DNA of 36,722 bases from Paludibacteraceae bacterium (GTDB taxonomy: Bacteria > Bacteroidota > Bacteroidia > Bacteroidales > Paludibacteraceae). Of the stretch, positions 24,587 through 32,118 are shown one piece after another. Location: positions 1 through 36,722 of the forward strand of contig JAFVDX010000027.1 in NCBI GenBank assembly GCA_017478225.1, written 5' to 3'. The first letter of the stretch is position 1. Each line of letters opens with the position of its first letter. A program made the position numbers and the translations under genes. The notes under the pieces were generated by a model. That model saw only the letters and a list, made by a program, of their open reading frames with translations. It did not search any database and was not told the DNA's origin.

Positions 24587-25438
24587 TTAATATATAACAC
24601 CCTCTAATAGTGCTCTGAAATCAGGCATTGCGCAACCCGTGTCTCGTTCGATAATCAATGTTTTCAGACCCGCATATATCCTTACTTCTTTTTCTTTTTC
24701 TTCAAGATCTGCATCAGGTCCGAAATAGACGGGCGCAAATGCCTTCCAGAACCTGACGGCAGTTTGACGATCCATGTGAAAAGCCTCTTTGACAAAACCC
24801 TCATCGCTTATGCAACAACAATCATATACCATTCCTAAGTCAAACATAGGATAGCCGTAACAAAAATCTCCTAAGTCAATAAAATACCTTTCACGATGCA
24901 ATTCGCCGTTTGTTTGTTTATCTACAAATAAAGCATTGCCAAATTGCAAATCGCCATGAAGGGCTGTGTCAGAATCAGGTGCATTCTTTATGAAATTATG
25001 TATTTTTTCCTTTTGCTCTGCAGTGAAAAACGGATTTTGAGCAAGCAGTTTAAGATAGTGGTCTTTTACATTTGGAAATTGTGTTGTATCCAAATGTACT
25101 TCGTGCAATTGTTTACACATCATGGCAAATTCCCTACCGTATTCTTCTGCTTTAGATGGGTCGTCACCTACTGCACGGGCGTATGAACGCTTGCCTTCTA
25201 ATCTCTTGAATCTGATTCCCATGCGCTCGCCATCGGTTACAAGGTCGCCCGGCTCAGGAGTAGGTATGCCGATGGCATATACTTTCTGAGCCAATTCTAA
25301 TTCTTTTTTGGCAAACTCGAAATTCTTAAAATACATTTTAAGCATTACCGATGGGTCGGTCTTGTGATTATAACTTGCGCCATTGGCACCTTCGCCGGAC
25401 TGTACATAGTCGTCCATGTTGATAAGTAAAGGAGTCAT
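24587..25438 (-). CDS. Aminoglycoside-phosphotransferase-like kinase (TIGR02172 type)
   Basis: The 283-aa protein has an APH/choline-kinase fold. SYNHKTDPSVMLKMYF holds the ATP-binding Lys. GIPTPEPGDLVTDGERMGIRFKRLEG gives the hinge. ALHGDLQFGNALF is the catalytic loop (Asp in HGDLQ), and FIDLGDFCYGYPMFDLG the metal-binding DLG. It resembles the TIGR02172 paralogous family known from Fibrobacter and Bacteroidetes. The substrate is unknown and nothing suggests antibiotic resistance. It sits 11 bp after the RelA/SpoT-like gene, between a synthetase and a hydrolase, so a role in the same circuit is plausible. Confidence 0.82.
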   Translation of the reverse strand: MTPLLINMDDYVQSGEGANGASYNHKTDPSVMLKMYFKNFEFAKKELELAQKVYAIGIPTPEPGDLVTDGERMGIRFKRLEGKRSYARAVGDDPSKAEEYGREFAMMCKQLHEVHLDTTQFPNVKDHYLKLLAQNPFFTAEQKEKIHNFIKNAPDSDTALHGDLQFGNALFVDKQTNGELHRERYFIDLGDFCYGYPMFDLGMVYDCCCISDEGFVKEAFHMDRQTAVRFWKAFAPVYFGPDADLEEKEKEVRIYAGLKTLIIERDTGCAMPDFRALLEGVIY

Positions 25439-25449
25439 AATATAAATAG

Positions 25450-26547
25450 TTAAAAGTTCTGATTTTGCATAAAAGGAAGTGATTTTGCTTGTTCGAATGT
25501 GAGTTCTGCCAAAGCAGCGTTTTGATCGTTCTCACCATTTAGAGCATTAAACAAACGCTCAAGCCCAATCTTACCTCCGCCTTGTTTGATAATATAAACA
25601 ATACAAATGTTTTGTAACCCTAAAGATGATGCTATAATGTCCAAATCGGTCATACCTAATTGGTGTCGAGCAAGCAGGTAGGCATCCTCTTCATATTCTT
25701 TTATAAGTCGGTTTACATCGCCAATAGTATTACAACCTAACACTTTCAGTATATGAATATATCTCAATAGTGGAACTTCTTGAATCTCGGCCTGTGTGAT
25801 GGCGGCTATCCGTCGATTAAGTCGTTCTAATGGTTTGGCGTCCAGATAACTGCGGAAAGTCTCATCGTCAAGCATCATCTCGTCTATCTTGCCATTTTTA
25901 ACCAACTGCTGCACTCTGCGTCTATAGTCGTTTATTTCAGTGCGTATTCTGCTAAATTCGTCATCTGCCATCTCTAACATACCCGCCAAACGATTCATGC
26001 GACGCATGTATTCGCGAGGAATCTCTACACCGGACTTATACCCGTTGTCATGATTGATGGCTGCCCACGCATGTTGAAGAGTGGTGCGCAACTGAATTTC
26101 AAAGGGAATAAGATTCAATTCTTCACACTCAGGGTCAAAGTACAAAGACTTAGGCAAACGACATATATAATGCAGTGAATTATATCCAAAACTATCCAAC
26201 TGATGCAGTTTGCGCTTATCAACAGAGTTCTGCCAATCTATATTGAACAATTGTTCAGCCATAGCCGCAATACGGTCAACATCGTCAGTGTAGAAAGTAA
26301 TAATTCTCGCACCCAAAATATCTGTGATATCATATAAAGTATGATATTTGCCGCTTTTCAGAGTGAGTTTGCCACTAAGACTTTGTTCTGTCTTTATCCT
26401 GCAATTGATGCTCGTTACCTCCAAATGGTTCTGCTCAAGATTACTCTCAAGTAGTTGAAGAACTATAGTTTTCAGACGCTCTATTATTGGCAATTTTTGA
26501 TGATATTCTTCAATGATAAATTGACTTTGTATGTCCTGAATATTCAT
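25450..26547 (-). CDS. Stand-alone RelA/SpoT-type nucleotide pyrophosphokinase with C-terminal extension
   Basis: The 365-aa protein has a synthetase domain at about residues 45-175. CRIK (R50, K52) and K60 form the ATP loop. DITDILGARI contains the metal Asp (D76). D110-K113 and GYNSLHYI contain the nucleotide-binding Tyr (Y122). PFEIQLRTTLQHAWAAINHD contains the catalytic Glu (E150). All key residues look intact, so it should make (p)ppGpp or a relative. No HD, TGS or ACT domain is present. Residues ~210-365 form a helical tail of unknown role, with LGMTDLDIIASSLGLQN. It lies 27 bp after the STAS gene, and an HD hydrolase is encoded two genes on, like a synthetase/hydrolase pair. Confidence 0.85.
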   Translation of the reverse strand: MNIQDIQSQFIIEEYHQKLPIIERLKTIVLQLLESNLEQNHLEVTSINCRIKTEQSLSGKLTLKSGKYHTLYDITDILGARIITFYTDDVDRIAAMAEQLFNIDWQNSVDKRKLHQLDSFGYNSLHYICRLPKSLYFDPECEELNLIPFEIQLRTTLQHAWAAINHDNGYKSGVEIPREYMRRMNRLAGMLEMADDEFSRIRTEINDYRRRVQQLVKNGKIDEMMLDDETFRSYLDAKPLERLNRRIAAITQAEIQEVPLLRYIHILKVLGCNTIGDVNRLIKEYEEDAYLLARHQLGMTDLDIIASSLGLQNICIVYIIKQGGGKIGLERLFNALNGENDQNAALAELTFEQAKSLPFMQNQNF

Positions 26548-26574
26548 ATATGAGTTTTTATCTTATTAGAGTTG

Positions 26575-26877
26575 CTATTCTATTTCAAATAAACTTACAA
26601 ACCCCGTCATAACAAACACTTGCCTTATGTCAGTGTTGATATTCCTTACTATCACTCTGCTACCTCTCGCAGTGCTTTCCTTGCGTATAGTCAGGAATAT
26701 CCTAAGACCCGATGAAGAAATATATTCCAAATCGGTGCAGTCAAGTATTATCTCGCTTCTCTCTACTTGTAGCAGAGGTTTAATATCTTCAGCGGTTTGA
26801 ACTGCTGCTGCAGTATCAAGTCTTCCTGAAAAACAAGCAATATATCTATTGCCATCTTGTTTGATTGTTGTTGTCAT
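26575..26877 (-). CDS. STAS-domain anti-anti-sigma factor (RsbV/SpoIIAA type)
   Basis: The 100-aa single-domain protein reads ACFSGRLDTAAAVQTAEDI, then IILDCTDLEYISSSGLRIFLTIRKE. The SSSG site (residues ~53-56) holds the serine that an RsbW-type kinase phosphorylates and a PP2C phosphatase dephosphorylates. In partner switching the unphosphorylated form captures the kinase and frees its target. The gene is 31 bp after the Cache-PP2C-HATPase gene, which encodes both opposing enzymes, a natural partner. No sigma factor is encoded nearby, so the final output is not known. Confidence 0.93.
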   Translation of the reverse strand: MTTTIKQDGNRYIACFSGRLDTAAAVQTAEDIKPLLQVERSEIILDCTDLEYISSSGLRIFLTIRKESTARGSRVIVRNINTDIRQVFVMTGFVSLFEIE

Positions 26878-26908
26878 TGTATTTTTGGTTCAGATTGTTT
26901 GTGCTATC

Positions 26909-29053
26909 TTATATATTTTCTGCTGACAATAACTTTATTAGTGTCAGTTGGTTCTTATTGTCCTTTCTTTCATATTCTATCTTATCCATGAGTTGTCTTA
27001 CAAGGTGTATGCCTAATCCTCCTATGGCTCTTTCCTCTGCCGACAAAGTGATGTCTGCCTCTTTTTGTTTTGTTGGGTCAAACTTTATTCCGCTGTCGGT
27101 TATGATAAATTTAATCATAGCCATAGTCTTTGTTGCTTCTATCAATACACTGCCCTTCTTGTCAGGATAAGCATATAACATCACATTACTCACAGCCTCT
27201 TCTAAAGCAAGATTTATGGGCATATTCATCTCCTCAGGCAATCCTATAGTTGCCAACCACTCTGCCAAAGTGGGAATTTGCTCAATATCACTGCGTAACT
27301 CAAGTTGATAATGTTCTTCTTGAACATTATTTGTTTCTTGTAATGTTTCTTGATTAGGTAAATACCTTAGAGCAAGCATAGTGATATCATCACTTTGCTC
27401 TGCTTTACCAACAAACGATTCAACATCTTTCTGAATAGAAACAACAATATCACTTACTGTAGTGCTCTCGCCACCTATATTGCGTAGTCCGTCTTTTAGG
27501 CGTTCTTCGCCATACAACATGTGTTTATTATTTTCTGCCTCTGTGATTCCGTCTGTATAGAGAAACAAAATGTCACCTTCCTCTATTTTCTTTGACTGTG
27601 TGGCGTAATTGTATCCTGAAAATATACCTAATGGCAAATTGGCTTTTACATCCAATTCTATTACTTCGTCACTTGACATAAGTATAGGTGCATTATGTCC
27701 TGCGTTACAATATCTTAATTCTCCTGTCGATAAGTTCAGCGCACCTAAAAACAGAGTAACAAACATATTCTGATCGTTCATTTCAGCCATTGAGTTGTTC
27801 ATCTGCTCAATGATTTTAGCAGGGTCGTCCTCTTTGGCTGTAATAGTGCGGAACAGAGCACGAGTAACCGACATAACTAATGCTGCCGGAACTCCTTTGC
27901 CGCTTACATCACCAATACAAAAATACAAATAACCTTTCTTCAAAAAGAAATCATACAAATCTCCTCCTACCTCTTTTTGTGGTATCAAGATACCATGCAT
28001 CTCTACATTTTCGCAATTCTTAAACGGAGGAAATGATTTAGGTAACATTGCCATCTGAATGCCATGACCTATACGCAACTCGCTTTCCATGCGCTCGTTA
28101 AGAGTAGATATATCAAAAAGATTGATAGCATCTTTTGCTGAACGATAAGTAATAAAGAAAAGCAATGCCAAACCTAATACCATGAGAATATTTACAATAA
28201 GACCTATCCTATTTAGATCTTTGTATATGATTTCATTGGGAATGATAATAGCCATTGACCAACCTGTAGCATCAATCACTTCTTTGAAGATACTATATCG
28301 TTTGCCTGGGATTGTATCCGGCATGTCAACGAGCGATTTGCCCCCGCTTGATGTGATAGAGCAATAACTCTCAGGATATATCTGTAAGTATTCCGATATT
28401 CGTTTCAGATGTTCAAGTGATATATCGCCTAATGCTACTGCCACAATCTCGCCTTTGCTATTGCGTATGGGATAAGAACAACTGACCAACATTTGCTTTG
28501 CACCGGCATTGTCGTAGTATGGCTCACACCAGCAACAACTATCTTTGGTCGTCCCGTTTATGAACCATTCAGCCTGCAAATAGTCGTGATCCTTGTTGCC
28601 AATCTGATTCGATTGTATGTTTGATTTGTCGCCAACTTTTACTTCTGAACTATATGCCTCATACCAAAAACCTTTCTCAGGATAATAATTGGGTATAAAT
28701 CCTATTGCAGCACCTGTCATATTAGGTGTTCGCATTACCGTCTGTCGAGTTATTGCAAACATTGAGTCAGGATATTGCAAATATCTCTCTGCAAACATCG
28801 CCATATCTTTCACTGCCATTTCTACCTCGGCGGTAACCACATTTATTTCCAACTCTGCTCTGCCAAGTTCGCTCTCTGCCCTGCCTATTGCCTCTCTGCG
28901 GATACCCTCTCTGCTGTAAAAATACTGAATACATGCAATCGTCTCAAGAAATGCTGCGGCTATGATTATTATCCAAAATCCGGCACGATTCCTGATTTTT
29001 ATGCCTGATTTATTTCTATCGCTTAACCTATTATATTTCGAGCCATTTCCCAT
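26909..29053 (-). CDS. Membrane Cache-PP2C-HATPase protein (RsbU-RsbW fusion)
   Basis: The 714-aa protein has TM helix 1 (about 27-47), a periplasmic Cache-type sensor (about 50-280; WFINGTTKDSCCWCEPYYD, SYPIRNSKGEIVAVALGDISL) and TM helix 2 (about 282-303). A SpoIIE/PP2C domain follows (about 330-565), with metal Asp at VGGDLYD (366), IGDVSGKG (382), YTDGITEAE (501) and SDDIT (555-556). It ends in an HATPase_c domain (about 580-710) with LALEEAVSNVMLYAYP (N box E619/N623), DSGIKFDP and GGLGIHLVRQLMD. So one chain senses a signal and carries both the phosphatase and the kinase activity for the STAS partner. First gene of the proposed operon; the start follows four 12-bp repeats. Confidence 0.93.
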   Translation of the reverse strand: MGNGSKYNRLSDRNKSGIKIRNRAGFWIIIIAAAFLETIACIQYFYSREGIRREAIGRAESELGRAELEINVVTAEVEMAVKDMAMFAERYLQYPDSMFAITRQTVMRTPNMTGAAIGFIPNYYPEKGFWYEAYSSEVKVGDKSNIQSNQIGNKDHDYLQAEWFINGTTKDSCCWCEPYYDNAGAKQMLVSCSYPIRNSKGEIVAVALGDISLEHLKRISEYLQIYPESYCSITSSGGKSLVDMPDTIPGKRYSIFKEVIDATGWSMAIIIPNEIIYKDLNRIGLIVNILMVLGLALLFFITYRSAKDAINLFDISTLNERMESELRIGHGIQMAMLPKSFPPFKNCENVEMHGILIPQKEVGGDLYDFFLKKGYLYFCIGDVSGKGVPAALVMSVTRALFRTITAKEDDPAKIIEQMNNSMAEMNDQNMFVTLFLGALNLSTGELRYCNAGHNAPILMSSDEVIELDVKANLPLGIFSGYNYATQSKKIEEGDILFLYTDGITEAENNKHMLYGEERLKDGLRNIGGESTTVSDIVVSIQKDVESFVGKAEQSDDITMLALRYLPNQETLQETNNVQEEHYQLELRSDIEQIPTLAEWLATIGLPEEMNMPINLALEEAVSNVMLYAYPDKKGSVLIEATKTMAMIKFIITDSGIKFDPTKQKEADITLSAEERAIGGLGIHLVRQLMDKIEYERKDNKNQLTLIKLLSAENI

Positions 29054-29100
29054 ATCTTGACACCTATCTTGACACCTATCTTGATGCCTATCTTGACACC
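29053..29100 (-). repeat. Four 12-bp tandem repeats abutting the phosphatase start codon
   Basis: Plus-strand unit TATCTTGACACC occurs at 29053, 29065, 29077 (variant TATCTTGATGCC) and 29089. Read on the coding strand, each unit is GGTGTCAAGATA and the last one merges with the ATG at 29053. The ribosome-docking region is therefore itself repeated, between the promoter at 29115-29145 and the start. Confidence 0.92.
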
Positions 29101-29114
29101 TAATATAGTGGCCG

Positions 29115-29145
29115 CAAAGGTATTCTTTTTTTTTTATTTATACAA
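29115..29145 (-). promoter_or_regulatory. Promoter of the signalling operon
   Basis: Minus-strand TTG (29145-29143), 20 nt, TACCTTTG (29122-29115). Transcription would start near 29108, so the whole leader is essentially the four 12-bp repeats. Confidence 0.72.
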
Positions 29146-29215
29146 TACTTTTTTACACCTTAATGTGGGTGATAAATGTGAAAAAGTGCTACTAATAACC
29201 ACTTTATACAACAAA

Positions 29216-29242
29216 AACAACCCATGTAAATGGGCTGTTTTT
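29216..29242. terminator. Terminator of the six-repeat surface protein gene
   Basis: AACA-CCCAT (29216-29225) pairs with ATGGG-TGTT (29230-29239) with one A/C mismatch and a GTAA loop. A T-run follows on the plus strand and, read on the minus strand, a T-run follows as well. It lies 57-83 bp beyond the stop of the minus-strand gene ending at 29299. Confidence 0.78.
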
Positions 29243-29298
29243 GTAATTGTATTATTTGAAATAGTTAGGGTTTGTTTAGGTATTTTATTTTGGTCCGT

Positions 29299-31689
29299 TT
29301 ATTTCATCTTTACACCCGAAGTATTAAATATATGACCATCACGCTCAATAACTACTACTCCGTTAACAATGTGTTTCTTGATTGTTGATTCAGAGTTGCT
29401 GTTAATATTGTCAATAGCGGTGTCAACATCTTTAATTTCTTCGTATGCCAAATTCCATGTATTACCATCTATATCTATAATTGTTGCAGTAATTTTCAGT
29501 TTGTTGCCATCTTGAAATTTAACAAATGTTGCTTCTGCATAGTCAATGAAACTATAGTTAGTCCTATTCATACCATACGACAGATTTTGATTGCCTGCCA
29601 TATCGTCAGCGAAATTATATGAACTGCCTAATACAACATCTTCTTGACCTTCGTCCAAGTATATCTTGAAGAAGAAACGATATGTATTGTCATCGCTATT
29701 TAATGTATAGTCAACTCTGCTATAAGCCTCTTGATAAGCAAAGGTGGCAGATGATATAGTTATGTTGTATGTTATCGGTTCGGGCTTGATAAAGGTCAAA
29801 TCGATTGTGTATTCAGTAAGATTTAGGCAAAGCACACTACCACTGATATTTACATTCCCGTTTTCTGCATCAACGGTGATAGTAACCTTACCACTATATA
29901 TATCGCTCTTCTCGCCACCAACGGGCGTAATCGTACCATTATAATCAACACCTGCTATATATTCGCCTGCCATGTCTGCATTCAAACCATTAACATTGAT
30001 AGTTAGACTGATCTTATTATTCTGATCGCTTGCTTCAAAGATAACTGCACCATAAGAAGAATAATAATTTGTGTTGAAAGTAAGATTAGTGGCTGTAATA
30101 GTCTCTTGAGATTCAGCCTTTGGCTTTATAAAGAACATCTTTATGTTGTATGTTACAGCATCCGATCCTACGGCAGTTGCTACAAGGTCGATGCGTTCAT
30201 CTGTCTCTGTAACTGTGAAATCAGCCGATGAAAAAGAGATGAGAGTGTTATTTAGTATAATAGCGGAGTATTGTTTGATTAAATCAGCAGTGGTATAAGT
30301 ACCGGCTGGTGATGCAGGATTATGATTTACATATACAAAATATACATATACGGCAGTGTCACCCGATAGCGATTGAGAACTTAACTCCCAAGACTCGTCA
30401 TCATTATAATATTGGGGTATAGCCATAGGCTCGGTAAAGAAGATATCGGCGGTTTTGCCAGATGGAACAATAGCCGCTTCTTGATAAACAAGGTGATATA
30501 CATTGCCACTATTGTCTGCCACCGTTGCCTCTATACGAGCGTAACCATCTGAGTCAACAGTCTTCTTAAACTCTGCCATGTAGTAGTCGTTAGTAACTTT
30601 ATTAAAACTCATATAACTATATTGTTCCATCATGTCGTCCAGAGTGTATATTGTGCCAAGTTCAACATCGTTAAGTGACGAGTCTTTATAGATATCAAAA
30701 TAGAATATTGAGTCTTGTGCTTCATTTGTAAGTTTATAATATACATCAGTACCATAATTATTGAATGTTACATTCTTAATGGTAACCTCTACAGGGTCTT
30801 TTAGTACGAGCGGTTCATTGAACATTGTAGCACGATAAGTCTTGCCATCTGTGCACTTCAATACTGCAATTATATCAGTGCGATCCCCTGTATGGCTAAC
30901 TTCTGCTGCTGCCGAAGTAGCGTGGATTTGTGTATTAGGATCCTCAATATTAATGACGTATGTGTATGACAAATCAAAATCCGTTGTTTCGTATGAACCT
31001 GCAGGTAAAGACTCTGAGTTGTTGCTTAGTATATCAATAACTACTGCGTAATCATCATTCTGCGCAACTATATACCAGTCTTTTGTATCTGTATAGTATT
31101 TCATTGCTGCAGAAGAAGTGAATGTGATATTCACAATCTCCTCAACAGGTGCCGGAGCGGCTTTTTCATAGGTCAGATGCCAAATGTCTTTGACCTCATC
31201 GGTTACATCAGCAACTATAGTGATTGCACCATTTGAAGCAACGGTTTTAGTTAGGCTCACCTCAGTAAACATCACAAACCAACTGAATGAATTGTTATAA
31301 CCGGCACAACCATTTGCAATCATGTCTGCAATTGTGTAGGTCTGGCCGGAAACCAAATCTTCTTTACCTTCAGGTAAGTTAATTTCAAAAGCAAAAATAC
31401 GATCAGATGCAATCAGCCCCATACTCAATACACCATTTTTATAAGATGACTCTACATTAACTATAGTAACATTGGTCTCTGCGGCTACTGCTTTTGGAGC
31501 ACGACGAGTGTTTGATTTGAGCGCCGCAAAGTCAGGCTTAGAAACTCCACTCTGTTTTATTGATGAAACAACACCGTTTTCTTCCAATGCTTGTTTCTCA
31601 GTTCCCAAACGCATAATGCCGCGTTGTGGTAATGCTATTGCGCTAAAGACTATCATCATAGCGCAGAAAAAAGAAGTAATTCTTTTCAT
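29299..31689 (-). CDS. Exported six-repeat protein with T9SS-type C-terminal tail
   Basis: The 796-aa protein has a signal peptide (MKRITSFFCAMMIVFSAIALPQ), then a short basic stretch. About six ~105-residue beta-rich repeats follow, at approximately 73-176, 186-294, 300-404, 414-523, 530-636 and 641-751. Repeats 1, 3 and 6 share a pattern: VTI.NV..., YTIADM or YTLDDM, W/Y.HL.Y. The others share AGxYTTxD and an NEP/IKP ending. The tail (about 757-796: IVNGVVVIERDGHIFNTSGVKMK) matches the Bacteroidetes gliding/T9SS sorting type. It is likely a surface protein or secreted adhesin-like protein; the ligand is unknown. It is divergent from the flavodoxin-fusion gene and has a long structured leader. 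Confidence 0.85.
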   Translation of the reverse strand: MKRITSFFCAMMIVFSAIALPQRGIMRLGTEKQALEENGVVSSIKQSGVSKPDFAALKSNTRRAPKAVAAETNVTIVNVESSYKNGVLSMGLIASDRIFAFEINLPEGKEDLVSGQTYTIADMIANGCAGYNNSFSWFVMFTEVSLTKTVASNGAITIVADVTDEVKDIWHLTYEKAAPAPVEEIVNITFTSSAAMKYYTDTKDWYIVAQNDDYAVVIDILSNNSESLPAGSYETTDFDLSYTYVINIEDPNTQIHATSAAAEVSHTGDRTDIIAVLKCTDGKTYRATMFNEPLVLKDPVEVTIKNVTFNNYGTDVYYKLTNEAQDSIFYFDIYKDSSLNDVELGTIYTLDDMMEQYSYMSFNKVTNDYYMAEFKKTVDSDGYARIEATVADNSGNVYHLVYQEAAIVPSGKTADIFFTEPMAIPQYYNDDESWELSSQSLSGDTAVYVYFVYVNHNPASPAGTYTTADLIKQYSAIILNNTLISFSSADFTVTETDERIDLVATAVGSDAVTYNIKMFFIKPKAESQETITATNLTFNTNYYSSYGAVIFEASDQNNKISLTINVNGLNADMAGEYIAGVDYNGTITPVGGEKSDIYSGKVTITVDAENGNVNISGSVLCLNLTEYTIDLTFIKPEPITYNITISSATFAYQEAYSRVDYTLNSDDNTYRFFFKIYLDEGQEDVVLGSSYNFADDMAGNQNLSYGMNRTNYSFIDYAEATFVKFQDGNKLKITATIIDIDGNTWNLAYEEIKDVDTAIDNINSNSESTIKKHIVNGVVVIERDGHIFNTSGVKMK

Positions 31690-31774
31690 AATTAGGTAAA
31701 TTAATGAATAATAATTGTTTATAATAAAATTATTGTTTTTACATCACAATCTTATGTCATGTGTCCTAAACAAC

Positions 31775-31813
31775 AATGATTCTAAAAACTCATTGGTTTT
31801 TAGAAACATCATT
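31775..31813 (-). promoter_or_regulatory. Long hairpin in the leader of the six-repeat gene
   Basis: TTCTAAAAAC (31780-31789) pairs with GTTTTTAGAA (31796-31805), 10 bp around a 6-nt loop. The outer AATGA (31775-31779) pairs with TCATT (31809-31813). It lies within the ~147-nt leader, downstream of the promoter and ~86 nt before the start codon. It may control mRNA stability or translation; no known riboswitch is recognised. Confidence 0.7.
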
Positions 31814-31842
31814 CTATAGATTGTACCTTAAAATTCACGATG

Positions 31843-31873
31843 CAAAAGTACAGCATTTTTATTAAATTACAAA
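31843..31873 (-). promoter_or_regulatory. Promoter of the six-repeat protein gene
   Basis: Minus-strand TTTG (31873-31870), 19 nt, TACTTTTG (31850-31843). The leader is about 147 nt. Confidence 0.8.
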
Positions 31874-31995
31874 CAAAATGATAAAAAAAAAGTTGTTTTT
31901 GTTGAAAAATATAGAAAATATTTAGAAAAATGATACTTTTTGCTAATGAAGGATTATTGCGCAAATAGGTATTGCTAAAGAATCATCAGTTGTTC

Positions 31996-32026
31996 TTGCT
32001 CAATTCGTCTAATTGGTATAATTTTG
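31996..32026 (+). promoter_or_regulatory. Promoter of the flavodoxin-fusion gene
   Basis: TTG (31996-31998), 20 nt, TAATTTTG (32019-32026). The leader to ATG 32119 is about 85 nt. Confidence 0.72.
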
Positions 32027-32118
32027 CACTGTCAATCATTGCAACCAATATAAAGTTTATGTGATGGCAAAATATAGAAAAGTGTATTTATGTATAAGCC
32101 AATCAATTAAATATTCAA

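Larger units (their letters stand above)
31690..32118. other. 429-bp divergent intergenic region
   Basis: This AT-rich gap holds two back-to-back promoters and the leader hairpin of the left gene. Between the promoters (31874-31995) I see only A/T-rich sequence without clear repeats. No tRNA or small gene is seen. Confidence 0.7.

Noticed and set aside
24587..25438. Aminoglycoside resistance gene
   Set aside because: The fold is APH-like, but the sequence resembles the chromosomal TIGR02172 group and sits in a signalling operon.
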